The notes: a model not told the origin generated them from the sequence alone. DNA of 55,044 nt from CAZXGD01 sp046350455 (GCA_046350455.1 JAXMAM010000022.1:1-55044); one strand, 5' to 3'. Positions 33,540 through 42,712 are shown, counted from the first letter of the stretch. Made by a program: numbers and translations.

Positions 33540-35093
33540 CTAGGGGCAGTGCAGCAGGGAGTCTGAGTCTGGGCCGCAGAACGCTCCCTGGCGGATCTGG
33601 GCGGCCAGGCGTGCGATGTCTGGAGCTGGCGGGCGGTCCTGCACCAGGCGTGGCACTTCCGCGCGCACGCGGCGGAAAAGGTCCTCTACGCCGGAACCGC
33701 TCTGCAGGGGGCGCTGGTACTCCAGGCCCTCGCACATGACCAGCAGCTCGATGGCCACGGTCTCCAGCGCGCGGTCCACGCTCATGCGTAGATGATTGGC
33801 GCTGGTGGCCCCCATGGAGTTGTAGTCCTCGATGCCTGCGCTGGTGGACACGTTGCCCACGCTGGCAGGGTGGGCCAGGGTCTGCAGTTCGTTGCAGCAA
33901 GCCGCTGCGGCGTACTGCGCGATCATGTAGCCAGAATGCAGGCCGGGCTGGGGGCTCAGGTAGGCACGCACAGGGTTCTGTGGGTCTGTGGCGGCCAGGA
34001 TCCAGAACACGCGCCGCTCGCTGATGCCAGCAAGATGCGCCAGCGCGATCTTGGCCAGGTCCATGCTGATGGCCAGCGGCATGCCGTGGAAGTTGCCGCC
34101 AGACAGGATGGCTGTGTTGCTGCCGTCTGGGAAGACCAGCGGGTTGTCTGTCACGCCGCCCAGCTCGTGCTGCACCACGCGCTGCACGTGCGCCAAGGCG
34201 TCCGCCACAGCACCCAGCACCTGCGGGGAGCACCGGAAGCTGTATGGGTCCTGCACGCGCGGGTCGTCTTCCTTGTGGGCCAGCAGGATCTGGCTGCCAG
34301 CCAGCTGCGCCAGGATGGCTGCCGCCACGCGCTGCTGGCCAGGCTGGTTGCGGGCCTGGTGAATGCGCGGGTCCAGGAACGAGTCTGTGGCGCGGCACGC
34401 ATCCATGGACAGCGCGGTGGCCCGCACAGCGGTGTGCAGCAGCGCACGCATGTCCTGCAGGGCCAGCGACGCCACGCTGGCCATGTAGTGCGTGCCGTTG
34501 ATCAGGGCCAGGCCCTCGCGCGCGGCCAGCGTGAAGGGCTTGAGCCCGGCTGCTGCCAGCGCTGCGCCGCCGCTGACCAGCTTGCCCTGATGGCGCGCCT
34601 CGCCTTCGCCCAGCAGCACCAGCGCCACGTGGGCCAGCGGGGCCAGGTCTCCAGACGCCCCAACAGAACCGCGGCTGGGCACCAGCGGGGTGACACCCCC
34701 GTTGATCATGCCCACGATCTGCTCAACCAGCTCTGGCCGCACGCCGCTGTGGGCACGGGCCAGGCTGGCTGCCAGAAGGAGCATCATGCCGCGGACCACT
34801 TCGTCTGCGGCTGGTTCGCCAGTGCCAGAGGCGTGGGACCGCACCAGATTGGCCTGCAGGTCTGCCAGCTGGGCGGTGTCCACCCGCACCCGGCTGAGCG
34901 AGCCAAAGCCTGTGTTCACGCCGTAGACCACAGGGCCGCCAGCCAGATGGGCCTCCAGCGCGCGGCGGCAGTCTGCCACGCGCTGCCGGGCCGCAGGGGC
35001 CAGCTCCACCCGGGCCTGGTGCCTGGCCACCGCCTCCACCTGCGCTGGGGTGAGGGGCGAACCATCCAGCACGACCGTGTGTGTGGCTGCCAT
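33540..35093 (-). CDS. hutH: Histidine ammonia-lyase
   Basis: A 517-residue enzyme converting histidine to urocanate and ammonia. The MIO cofactor triad A146-S147-G148 is in SVGASGDLAPLAHVAL; VVYGVNTGFGSLS near residue 55 carries the catalytic Tyr loop; QDPYSFRCSPQVLG and AILSGGNFHGMPLA are other signatures. The start is set at ATG 35091-35093; the same frame is open far upstream, but that part runs antisense to the PfkB gene and others and has no protein character. With hutU it gives the first two steps of the Hut pathway; hutI and hutG are not in the window. Confidence 0.97.
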   Translation of the reverse strand: MAATHTVVLDGSPLTPAQVEAVARHQARVELAPAARQRVADCRRALEAHLAGGPVVYGVNTGFGSLSRVRVDTAQLADLQANLVRSHASGTGEPAADEVVRGMMLLLAASLARAHSGVRPELVEQIVGMINGGVTPLVPSRGSVGASGDLAPLAHVALVLLGEGEARHQGKLVSGGAALAAAGLKPFTLAAREGLALINGTHYMASVASLALQDMRALLHTAVRATALSMDACRATDSFLDPRIHQARNQPGQQRVAAAILAQLAGSQILLAHKEDDPRVQDPYSFRCSPQVLGAVADALAHVQRVVQHELGGVTDNPLVFPDGSNTAILSGGNFHGMPLAISMDLAKIALAHLAGISERRVFWILAATDPQNPVRAYLSPQPGLHSGYMIAQYAAAACCNELQTLAHPASVGNVSTSAGIEDYNSMGATSANHLRMSVDRALETVAIELLVMCEGLEYQRPLQSGSGVEDLFRRVRAEVPRLVQDRPPAPDIARLAAQIRQGAFCGPDSDSLLHCP

Positions 35094-35186
35094 GTGGGCC
35101 GAGATCATATGAAACGCGGGTTGGCACTGGTGCCGGGCAGCGGGCTGTCTGGCGTGGTTGCTGCCCAGCGCAGAGTGCGGTAGCAC

Positions 35187-36128
35187 ATGGGGATGGAGCC
35201 AGCCGCGCCGCAGCCTTCTAGTTCGCCCAATCCTGGTCAGCGCGGCGCGCCGGCGGCCGGGCAGGCTGGGCACCCGGCTGCGCACGCCGCTGCTCACCCG
35301 GCTGCGCACCGCGGCATTCAGAATGGTCTGGTGCGGGCCACGGTGATGGCGGTGGGTGCCATCGCTGCTGGCGTGCTGGCCATCCCGGTGCTGCCGTTCC
35401 TGGTGGGAGAGCGCGGCGTGCTGGCGCCCACAGCGCTCGATGCAGCCCGACCCACGCTGGCAGCGCTGGCTGTCGGCATTGGCCTGGTGGCGTTCACGCT
35501 GGTGGGCGCTGCCGTGGGCCGCGTGATCAACGCAGCGGTCGGGCTCTTTGTGGCGGGTGCTGGCGTGGCGGTGCTGTCCATGCGCACAGGGTCCATCGCT
35601 GACGCAGCGTGGGATGGAGACCGCCTCCTGCCCATCGCGTTCGAGACCATTGCATGGAGCGGCGCAGTGGCGGCCATGTCCATGGCCATCTTCCGCGCGT
35701 CGGGTCCACTGCCAGACATTCCAGCGCGCAATGCCAAGGGCTCGTTCATGGCGGAGGTGTTCAACCAAGACGCGCTGCGCTCGCTGGCAGCCGGGCTGGT
35801 GGCGCTGGCTGCTGCATGGCTCCTGGTGCGCACCAACATGAAGGGTCAGGCGCTGGGTTCCATGGTGCTGGGCTGCGCGGCGGTGGCGCTGGCTGCGCGC
35901 AAGCTGCAGGGGCGCTCGCAGCCCATCCTGGTGATGGCTGCTCCCGTGCTGTGCATCGGCATCATGCAGGTGCTGACCGCGGTGTCGGCCCAGCTGCCGC
36001 TGGACAAGCTGGTGGCGGGCGACGCGCTGCCAGGCTGGTCGCGCATCATGCCCATGGATGCTGCCGCCGGCGCGCTGATGGGCGTACCCATCGGGCTGGG
36101 TTGGAGCCGCGCAAGCACAGGCGAATAG
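35187..36128 (+). CDS. Multi-pass membrane protein, unknown function
   Basis: A 313-residue protein whose first about 45 residues are Pro/Ala/His-rich and probably cytoplasmic. At least six to seven hydrophobic helices follow, for example VRATVMAVGAIAAGVLAIPV, LAALAVGIGLVAFTLVGAAV and PILVMAAPVLCIGIMQVLTA. No family motif is recognised. It lies 27 bases before the PfkB kinase gene on the same strand and may share a transcript with it and the following peptidase and murQ. Confidence 0.65.
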   Translation: MGMEPAAPQPSSSPNPGQRGAPAAGQAGHPAAHAAAHPAAHRGIQNGLVRATVMAVGAIAAGVLAIPVLPFLVGERGVLAPTALDAARPTLAALAVGIGLVAFTLVGAAVGRVINAAVGLFVAGAGVAVLSMRTGSIADAAWDGDRLLPIAFETIAWSGAVAAMSMAIFRASGPLPDIPARNAKGSFMAEVFNQDALRSLAAGLVALAAAWLLVRTNMKGQALGSMVLGCAAVALAARKLQGRSQPILVMAAPVLCIGIMQVLTAVSAQLPLDKLVAGDALPGWSRIMPMDAAAGALMGVPIGLGWSRASTGE

Positions 36129-36155
36129 GGGCTTCCTGCGGGATACACTCGCGGC

Positions 36156-37073
36156 ATGTCCCTGCTTGTGACCGGAACTATCGGCATTGACACCCTGCAC
36201 GCACCCACTGGCGAGGCGCAAGGCGTCCTGGGAGGGTCGTGCAGCTACTTTGCTGCGGCAGCCAGCTTCCTGTCCCCCGTGCGCGTGGTGGGCGCGGTGG
36301 GTGGAGACTGGCCGGAAGCACATGAGGCGCAGCTTCGGTCGTTCAAGAACATCTGCCTGACTGGGCTGGAGCGCCGTCCCAACAGCCAGACCTTTGCCTG
36401 GGGCGGCCGCTACCTGGAGAACATGAACCGCCGCGAGACGCTCTTCACGCGCCTGGGCGTGCTGGAAGAGGCGCCGCCCAAGGTGCCGCCTGCGTACCAG
36501 GACAGCCGATTTGTGTTCCTGGCCAACACGCACCCCATGGTGCAGATGGATCTCTTGAAGCACTTCCCCAAGCGCGCGCTGGCGGTGTGCGACACCATGG
36601 ACCTGTGGATCAACATCGCGCGCACCGAGCTCATGCAGCTGCTGCAGCAGGTGGACGGCGTCATCCTGAATGACGAGGAAGCCTCGCAGATGACAGATGA
36701 GCGCAATCCGGTGACGGCCGGCCGCATGATCCTGGAGAACGGCCCGCGCAAGTTTGTGGTGGTGAAGAAGGGCGAGCACGGTGCCATCCTCATCCATCGC
36801 GACGGCGTGGCCAGCGTGCCCGCCTACCCAGCGGACGCCACGCAGGTGGTGGACCCGACCGGCGCTGGCGACACCTTTGCGGGCGGCTTCATGGCCCACC
36901 TGGCGCGCAGCAATGGCACGGACTTCCACGCGCTGCGCCACGCCATGGCCTGGGGCACGGTGATGGCCAGCTTCACCATCGAGGCCTTTGGCCTGGAGCG
37001 CCTCATGCGCCTGAACACCGGCCAGATTGACGACCGCTACCGCGCGTTCCGCGCCATGACGGCATTCGACTGA
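36156..37073 (+). CDS. PfkB-family sugar/nucleoside kinase
   Basis: A 305-residue ribokinase-like enzyme. The N-terminal substrate region has GGSCSYFAAAASFL and VVGAVGGDWPE; the C-terminal ATP/anion-hole motif is VVDPTGAGDTFAGGFMAHLA with the catalytic Asp in GAGD. It should phosphorylate a sugar or nucleoside with ATP; the substrate cannot be told. It directly precedes a secreted peptidase and murQ, so a role in recovering cell-wall sugars is conceivable but unsupported by motif. Confidence 0.88.
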   Translation: MSLLVTGTIGIDTLHAPTGEAQGVLGGSCSYFAAAASFLSPVRVVGAVGGDWPEAHEAQLRSFKNICLTGLERRPNSQTFAWGGRYLENMNRRETLFTRLGVLEEAPPKVPPAYQDSRFVFLANTHPMVQMDLLKHFPKRALAVCDTMDLWINIARTELMQLLQQVDGVILNDEEASQMTDERNPVTAGRMILENGPRKFVVVKKGEHGAILIHRDGVASVPAYPADATQVVDPTGAGDTFAGGFMAHLARSNGTDFHALRHAMAWGTVMASFTIEAFGLERLMRLNTGQIDDRYRAFRAMTAFD

Positions 37074-37098
37074 TCCGCATCTGAAAGAGGAGATCGCT

Positions 37099-39183
37099 GT
37101 GCAAGGAGTCATTCGCGCCGTGGCTGTGCCGCTGTGGCTGTGCGCCGCAGCGGCTGCAGCGCCTCAGTGGGTTCCGTTTGAGCAGCTGCCGCACGCAGAG
37201 GAGGTGCGCCAGCTTGAGCAGCAGGCGCGCGGCATCAGCAGCGCTGGCAAGGTGAACGATGTGCGGTGGGACCCTGCCACTGGCACGCTGTGGTTTGAGT
37301 ACGCGGGCTCATGGCGCACCGTGCCCATGGCTGGCGGCACTCCAGCGGCGGCGCAGAAGGATGCTCCCGCGGCGCCAGAGGATCCGTCCCGCAGCGGCTA
37401 CCGCGAGCCTCGCGGTGCGCGCGGCACGCAGGCGGCGGAGGTGCCTTCGCCAGACGGCAAGTGGCGCGCGGTGTTCAAGAATGCCAACGTCACGCTGGTG
37501 CCCACCGCAGAGGGCGAACAGCCTGTGCAGGTGACCACCGAGGGCAAGGACAAGCTGAAGTTTGGCAGCGCGGACTGGGTGTACGCCGAGGAGCTGGACC
37601 AGAACACCGCCATGTGGTGGAGCCCGGACAGCAAGCGGCTGGCGTACTACGCGTTCGATGAGCGGCCCGTGAAGGACTACTGCCTGGTGTCCGGGCTGAC
37701 CCAGACGCGCACGCAGCCGCTGGTGGCTGGTTACCCCAAGCCGGGCGACGAAAACGGCGTGGCCAAGCTGGAGATCTACGAGCTGGCCACCAAGCGCCGC
37801 GTGCCGGTGGACGTGGGTCCGGATGCAGCGCAGTACGTGTACGGCGCCCGCTGGACACCCAAAGGCGATGCGCTGCTGTTCTTCCGCACCAACCGCAGGC
37901 AGGACACGCTGGAGCTCTGCGCGGCCAACCCAGCCACAGGCGAGGTTCGCACGCTCATCAAGGAGACGTCGGACACGTGGCATGACAACTCGCCAGCACT
38001 GCGCTTCCTGGCGGATGGAAGCCGGTTCCTGTGGCAGACAGAGTCCAACGGCTTTCCCAACTGGCAGCTGTGGGACCTGGCCAAGGGCAAGCTGGCCGAC
38101 CTGACCAAGGACGCGTGGGTGGCTGGGGACATCGTGGAGGTGGACGAAGCTGGCGGCTGGCTCTATTACGTGGCGCGCTCCAGCGAGACCAAGATCAACC
38201 CGCAGCTGCACCGCGTGAAGCTGGATGGCACCGGTGGCCAGCGGCTCACGCAGGGGGACATGCACTGGTCTGGGTTCCACATCGCGCCAGATGGTTCGTG
38301 CTTTGTGGCCACCAAGGAGTTCGTGGACACGCCGCCCATGACGGGCCTCTACGGCATGGACGGCGCGCTGCGCGCCACGCTGGCCCAGGCGCCCGCAGAC
38401 GCGCTGGCCAAGCGGGGCGTCACGCCGCCTGAGTTCCTCCGCCTGAAGGCAGAGGATGGCACCGAGCTCTACGGCATCCTCTACAAGCCGCGCGGATACG
38501 ACCCAGAGAAGCAGTACCCCTTGGTGCTGAGCGTGTATGGCGGGCCTGGCGTGAACACGGTCAGCACGCGCTTCCAGCCTGTGGAGGGCGAGACAGAGTT
38601 CGGCCTGCTGATGGCCAAGCTGGACAATCGCGGTACGCCGGGCCGCGGCAAGGCGTTTGAGAGCGCCACGTACCTGAACCTGGGCGGCAAGGACGTGGAT
38701 GACCAGGCGCTGCTGGTGAAGGAGCTGGTCAAGCGCGGGCTGGTGGACCCCAAGCGTGTGGCGGTCACAGGCCACAGCTACGGTGGGTACATGACGCTCA
38801 TGTGCATGCTGCGCTATCCAGAGCTGTTCAGCGTGGGCGTGGCTGGCGCGCCACCCAGCGACTGGCGCCAGTACGACACCATCTACACCGAGCGCTACAT
38901 GCGCACGCCGCAGGAGAACGCAGAGGGGTACGACCGCGGCAGCGCGGTGCGCCTGGCCAAGAAGCTGAAGGGGCGAATCCTGCTGCTGCACGGCATGGTG
39001 GATGACAACGTGCATCCGGCCAATACGTTTGCCATCGCAGATCAGTGGCAGCGGGGGAACACGCCCTTCGAGATGATGCTGTTTCCCACATCCAATCACG
39101 GCATCTTCAGTCCTGCCCACGAAAGCGTGAAGTGGAGCTTCCTGCTGCGCAACCTGGGACTGTGGTCGCCAGATCAGGGGTGA
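37099..39183 (+). CDS. Secreted S9 family peptidase, dipeptidyl-peptidase IV-like
   Basis: A 694-residue protein with a signal peptide (VAVPLWLCAAAAAA), an N-terminal beta-propeller (DPPIV N-terminal type; the Glu pair region is DWVYAEELDQNTAMWW) and a C-terminal alpha/beta-hydrolase. The catalytic triad is visible: Ser560 in GHSYGGYM, Asp635 in GMVDDNVH, His667 in SNHGI. It should release N-terminal dipeptides in the periplasm or outside the cell. The GTG start at 37099 has an excellent AGGAG six bases upstream. Its stop abuts murQ. Confidence 0.92.
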   Translation: MQGVIRAVAVPLWLCAAAAAAPQWVPFEQLPHAEEVRQLEQQARGISSAGKVNDVRWDPATGTLWFEYAGSWRTVPMAGGTPAAAQKDAPAAPEDPSRSGYREPRGARGTQAAEVPSPDGKWRAVFKNANVTLVPTAEGEQPVQVTTEGKDKLKFGSADWVYAEELDQNTAMWWSPDSKRLAYYAFDERPVKDYCLVSGLTQTRTQPLVAGYPKPGDENGVAKLEIYELATKRRVPVDVGPDAAQYVYGARWTPKGDALLFFRTNRRQDTLELCAANPATGEVRTLIKETSDTWHDNSPALRFLADGSRFLWQTESNGFPNWQLWDLAKGKLADLTKDAWVAGDIVEVDEAGGWLYYVARSSETKINPQLHRVKLDGTGGQRLTQGDMHWSGFHIAPDGSCFVATKEFVDTPPMTGLYGMDGALRATLAQAPADALAKRGVTPPEFLRLKAEDGTELYGILYKPRGYDPEKQYPLVLSVYGGPGVNTVSTRFQPVEGETEFGLLMAKLDNRGTPGRGKAFESATYLNLGGKDVDDQALLVKELVKRGLVDPKRVAVTGHSYGGYMTLMCMLRYPELFSVGVAGAPPSDWRQYDTIYTERYMRTPQENAEGYDRGSAVRLAKKLKGRILLLHGMVDDNVHPANTFAIADQWQRGNTPFEMMLFPTSNHGIFSPAHESVKWSFLLRNLGLWSPDQG

Positions 39184-39191
39184 GTGACCTC

Positions 39192-40094
39192 ATGCGCCTT
39201 CCGCCCGATCGCAGCCATGTCCGCACCGAGCATCGCCACCCGCTGAGCGGCGAGCTGGACAAGCTTGGCACAGAGCAGATCGTGGAGCTCCTGGTGGAGG
39301 ACCACGCTGCCGTGGTGCGCGCGGTGCGCGAGGCCGGCCCAGCGCTGGCGGCGCTGGTGGACGCTGTGGTGCTGCGCGCGCAGCAGGGCGGGCGGCTGAT
39401 CTACGTGGGCGCTGGCACCAGCGGGCGGCTTGGCGTGCTGGATGCCAGCGAGTGTCCGCCCACGTTCCAGAGCGACCCCGCGCAGGTGGTGGGGATTATC
39501 GCGGGTGGTGACAGCGCGCTGCGCCGCAGCAGCGAGGGCGCAGAGGATGATCCGGCGGGGGTGACGGCGGTGTTTGATCAACTGCAGGTGGGCGCGAACG
39601 ATTCGGTGGTGGGCATTGCAGCTGGCGGCACCACGCCGTATGTGCTGGGCGCGCTGGCGCTGGCGCGGCAGCGGGGAGCGCTCACGGCGTTCGTGGCGTG
39701 CACGCCCAATGCAGACAGCGGTGGCTGCGAGCATCTGATTGTGCTGGATACAGGCCCGGAAGTGCTCACTGGCAGCACGCGGCTGAAGGCTGGCAGCGCC
39801 ACCAAGCTGGCGCTCAACTGCCTGACCACCGCGCTTTTCACGCGGCTGGGCAAGGTATACGGCAACCTCATGGTGGATGTGGCGGCCACCAATGACAAGC
39901 TGGTGGATCGGGCCATTCGCACGCTGCGGCTCTTGGAGCCAGCGCTTGACCGCCCGGGTGCGCTGGCGCTTTTGCAGGCTGCAGGTGGCACGCTGAAGAC
40001 GGCCATCGTGATGCGGCGGCTTGGGCTGCCGCGTGAAGAGGCAGAGGCGCGGCTTGCGAAGGCAGCAGGGCGCTTGCGTGATGTGATTGGGTGA
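39192..40094 (+). CDS. murQ: N-acetylmuramic acid 6-phosphate etherase
   Basis: A 300-residue SIS-domain enzyme that cleaves the lactyl ether of MurNAc-6-phosphate in peptidoglycan recycling. Signatures are RLIYVGAGTSGRLGVLDASE, ECPPTFQSDPAQVVGIIAGG, EDDPAG and TRLKAGSATKLALNCLTT. ATG 39192 is taken; a GTG at 39180-39182 overlapping the peptidase stop (GTGA) is an alternative adding four residues and would imply coupling. The last gene of the kinase-peptidase-murQ run. Confidence 0.96.
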   Translation: MRLPPDRSHVRTEHRHPLSGELDKLGTEQIVELLVEDHAAVVRAVREAGPALAALVDAVVLRAQQGGRLIYVGAGTSGRLGVLDASECPPTFQSDPAQVVGIIAGGDSALRRSSEGAEDDPAGVTAVFDQLQVGANDSVVGIAAGGTTPYVLGALALARQRGALTAFVACTPNADSGGCEHLIVLDTGPEVLTGSTRLKAGSATKLALNCLTTALFTRLGKVYGNLMVDVAATNDKLVDRAIRTLRLLEPALDRPGALALLQAAGGTLKTAIVMRRLGLPREEAEARLAKAAGRLRDVIG

Positions 40095-40160
40095 GGCGGG
40101 GGGAGCGCGTGCAGCGCGTGCGCGTGGCGTGTGCAGCGCTCGCGCTGCGAATGCGTGGCG

Positions 40161-40197
40161 CAAAAACGCGAAGAGCCCCGCGTGAACGGGGCTCTTC
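40161..40197 (-). terminator. Rho-independent terminator of the HU-like gene
   Basis: On the minus strand GAAGAGCCCC, an 8-base loop and GGGGCTCTTC form a perfect 10 bp stem (40170-40197), followed by GCG and TTTTT (40162-40166). It lies 23 bases after the HU-like stop. The strongest terminator in the window. Confidence 0.88.
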
Positions 40198-40219
40198 GGA
40201 GTGTGTTGTGATCGCGTGA

Positions 40220-40543
40220 TCAGCCGACGATCGTCTTCAGGCTCTTCATCGGGCGGATCTTGATCTTGCGAGTGGCCGGCTTGGCCTTCACAAGCATCAT
40301 CTCGCCTGGCTTGAAGGGGTTTGGCTTCTCGTAGGCCTTGGTCGCTGGCTTGTTGATGACCATGACCTTCATCATGCCGTGAACAACGAAGACGCCTGGG
40401 CCCTTCTTGCTCAGGTCCTTCTTCATGATGTTCTGCAGCTCCTCGAACACCAGGCCCACCTGCTTGCGCGGGAGCTTGGTCTTCTCCGCGATCATCTTGA
40501 GCGTTTCGCCCTTGCTGCGGGGCTTTGCACTTGCGGTCGCCAT
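40220..40543 (-). CDS. HU-family DNA-binding protein
   Basis: A 107-residue basic protein from ATG 40541-40543, which is preceded by AAGGAAG at good spacing. It matches the HU/IHF fold: KGETLKMIAEKTKLPRKQVG (helices 1-2), NIMKKDLSKKGPGVFVVHGM, and a basic C-terminus PATRKIKIRPMKSLKTIVG. HU proteins bind and bend DNA as dimers. The N-terminal MATASAKPRSK is a short lysine/alanine extension. It is monocistronic, with its own promoter-like site and a strong terminator, as expected for an abundant protein. Confidence 0.9.
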   Translation of the reverse strand: MATASAKPRSKGETLKMIAEKTKLPRKQVGLVFEELQNIMKKDLSKKGPGVFVVHGMMKVMVINKPATKAYEKPNPFKPGEMMLVKAKPATRKIKIRPMKSLKTIVG

Positions 40544-40663
40544 CCTGACTTCCTTTCCTAGAGAGCGGGATCGTGTCCCGAATTCGTGGGCCGCCACCAC
40601 GTGCGGCCCTGAAACGGTTCGTTTTCGGGGCTGTTCCGGGCGCTCCGCCCTAGAACGCCGTGA

Positions 40664-40691
40664 AAGATAGGGATTCCAACGGCGGACGCAA
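40664..40691 (-). promoter_or_regulatory. Possible promoter of the HU-like gene
   Basis: On the minus strand TTGCGT (40686-40691) and TATCTT (40664-40669) are 16 bases apart. The predicted leader to the ATG would be about 115 bases with two small hairpins. By-eye call. Confidence 0.35.
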
Positions 40692-40725
40692 GGCCAGAAC
40701 TGACAATTCCGCATGGTTTTTTGAT

Positions 40726-40761
40726 GGAAATTGGTGCCAGGCACGGGTGTCCCTACTTATT
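40726..40761 (+). repeat. Palindromic dispersed repeat (copy 7)
   Basis: GGAAATTG, core GTGCCAGGCAC, GGGTGTCCCT, then ACTTATT in place of ACTTTCC. It marks the left edge of the 0.5 kb gene-free G-rich stretch; inverted copies mark the right edge. Confidence 0.85.
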
Positions 40762-41274
40762 CAGGGGATCTGGGGAGGGGGTGAGTGTGAGGGAAGTGCG
40801 CGGGCGGGGAGGTGGGCTGGCAGGGAGATGGGCGGGGCGGTGGGGAGGCCGAGGAGGCGGGGGGCGCAGGGCGAGGGGGCAAAGAAGCGCGCGCATGCGG
40901 AGACGCGGGGCGCTGGGTGCGGGGGTGGTGGGACGCGAGGGCGCGGGGCGCCGGAGCACGGGATGCGGACACCCCGGACTGCGTGATCGCTGGGGCGCAG
41001 GAACCGGGTGACGGCGGTGAATGGCGCGAGGGTCTGGAGCCAGGCGGGAGGCTGCCTGGCAGGGCGCGGCGGCCCTGCGGAGCGGGGAACTGCCGCGCTG
41101 CGGGCTGACGGGGCCGCTCATGCCTCGCCACCGGCGCGCCGACACCCCGGCGCTCCGACGCCGCTGGCGCTCCGGCGCGGCGGCTAGACCCAGTTGTCAG
41201 GCTGGGCGCCTCAGCGGCGCAGCTCGGCCAAGGCCCGTGGCCGCCCATTGGGCACCACCCCGCTCCGCAGCGCC
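40762..41274. other. Gene-free, strand-asymmetric G-rich region
   Basis: About 510 bases without a convincing gene. To about 41080 the plus strand is dominated by G runs of three to six separated by short spacers, so G-quadruplexes are possible; the remainder is ordinary GC-rich sequence. Open frames here are low-complexity and lack similarity on either strand. Confidence 0.7.
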
Positions 41275-41348
41275 AGAAAAACTCGGGACACCCGTGCCAG
41301 GCACGAGTTTCCAGAAACCCGGGACACCCGTGCCTGGCACGAATTTCT
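41275..41348 (-). repeat. Palindromic dispersed repeat, doublet (copies 8 and 9) abutting the ugd stop
   Basis: Copies 41275-41312 (core GTGCCAGGCAC) and 41313-41348 (core GTGCCTGGCAC) both read GGGACACCC before the core. The last base of the doublet is the last base of the ugd stop codon on the minus strand. Confidence 0.87.
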
Positions 41349-42664
41349 CAGCGGCCGATGGAGTGGTATTCGAAGCCCTCGGACTTCATCTGCGCGGGGC
41401 GGAAGAGGTTGCGGCCGTCGAAGATCAGCGGCGCCTTCAGGCGCTTCTTCATGTCGGCAAAGTCTGGGGAGCGGAATTCGTTCCACTCGGTGCAGATGAT
41501 GAGCGCGTCCGCGCCGTCCAGCGCGGAGTACATGTCCTTGGCATGCGGGATGTGAGGCATCTCGCGGCCCAGGTTCTCCAGCGCCACTGGGTCATACGCC
41601 ACCACGTGCGCGCCGGCTTCCACCGCGCGCTTCATCAGCGTGATAGCGGGTGCCTCGCGGATGTCATCTGTGCGCGGCTTGAACGCCACGCCCCAGAAGG
41701 CCAGCTTCTTGCCCTTCACGCCGCCGGGGCCAAAGCGCTTCTCCACCTTCTTCCAGAAGTGCGCGCGCTGGTCTTGGTTCACCGCGTGCACGGCCGCGTT
41801 CAGCTTGCAGTCAAAGCCCACTGCGCGGCCCATGCCCACCACCGCCTGCGTGTCCTTGGGGAAGCAGCTGCCGCCGTAGCCCAGGCCGGGATACAGGAAC
41901 TGGTTGCCAATGCGCTTGTCCGCGCACATGCCCTCGCGCACCGCCACGATGTCAGCCCCCATGTGCTCGCACAGGTTGGCCATCTCGTTGATGAAGCTGA
42001 TCTTGGCCGCCAGCATGGCGTTGCTGGCGTACTTCACCATCTCGGCGCTGCGCACATCCATGATGTAGATGGGATTGCCGTTGCGCACAAACGGGTCGTA
42101 CAGGTCGCGCATGACCTGCGCGGCGTCCTCGCTCTCCACGCCGCACACGATGCGGTCCGGCTTCATGAAGTCTGCGATGGCGTCGCCTTCCTTCAGGAAC
42201 TCCGGGTTGTCTGCGATGTGGAAGGGCACCTTGGTGAGGCTGCGGATGAGGTCCCGCACCTTGTGGCTGGTGCCTACTGGCACCGTGCTCTTCACCACCA
42301 CGGTCTTTGGCTTGCCCTTGGCGCCGATCTTCTCCAGCGCCGCCGCGATGTCGCGCGCCACCGCCAGCACGTACTGCAGGTCCGCGCTTCCGTCATCGTC
42401 GCTGGGCGTGCCCACGCAGATGAAGATGGCCTCCGCGTCCTTGTAGGCAGCGTCCTTGTCCAGCGTGAATTCAAGGCGTCCTGCTGCGATGTTGTGCGCC
42501 AGCATCTCGCTGAGGCCGGGCTCATAGATGGGGCTCTCGCCCTTCTTCAGGAGCTCGATCTTGCGTGGGTCCACGTCCAGGCAGATGACGTGATTGCCCG
42601 TCTCGGCAAAGCACGCACCAGTGACCAGACCCACATAGCCAGTACCGACCATCGTCAGCTTCAT
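41348..42664 (-). CDS. ugd: UDP-glucose 6-dehydrogenase
   Basis: A 438-residue enzyme oxidising UDP-glucose to UDP-glucuronate with two NAD+. The N-terminal Rossmann motif is MVGTGYVGLVTGACFAE; the catalytic Cys267 is in PGLGYGGSCFPKDTQAVV; the central helix has AEMVKYASNAMLAAKISFIN; the C-terminal domain has WGVAFKPRTDDIREAPA. AAGGA precedes ATG 42662-42664. UDP-glucuronate feeds surface polysaccharides; no polysaccharide genes are adjacent. The stop codon touches a dispersed repeat doublet. Confidence 0.96.
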   Translation of the reverse strand: MKLTMVGTGYVGLVTGACFAETGNHVICLDVDPRKIELLKKGESPIYEPGLSEMLAHNIAAGRLEFTLDKDAAYKDAEAIFICVGTPSDDDGSADLQYVLAVARDIAAALEKIGAKGKPKTVVVKSTVPVGTSHKVRDLIRSLTKVPFHIADNPEFLKEGDAIADFMKPDRIVCGVESEDAAQVMRDLYDPFVRNGNPIYIMDVRSAEMVKYASNAMLAAKISFINEMANLCEHMGADIVAVREGMCADKRIGNQFLYPGLGYGGSCFPKDTQAVVGMGRAVGFDCKLNAAVHAVNQDQRAHFWKKVEKRFGPGGVKGKKLAFWGVAFKPRTDDIREAPAITLMKRAVEAGAHVVAYDPVALENLGREMPHIPHAKDMYSALDGADALIICTEWNEFRSPDFADMKKRLKAPLIFDGRNLFRPAQMKSEGFEYHSIGR

Positions 42665-42712
42665 GCAGCAGTTCCTTGGGGGGACAGAAGAAGGGGGGCA
42701 GGAGAATATCGG

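Noticed and set aside
35094..37112. Upstream 670-codon extension of the hutH frame
   Set aside because: It is antisense to the membrane-protein and PfkB genes and has no similarity; hutH starts normally at ATG 35093.
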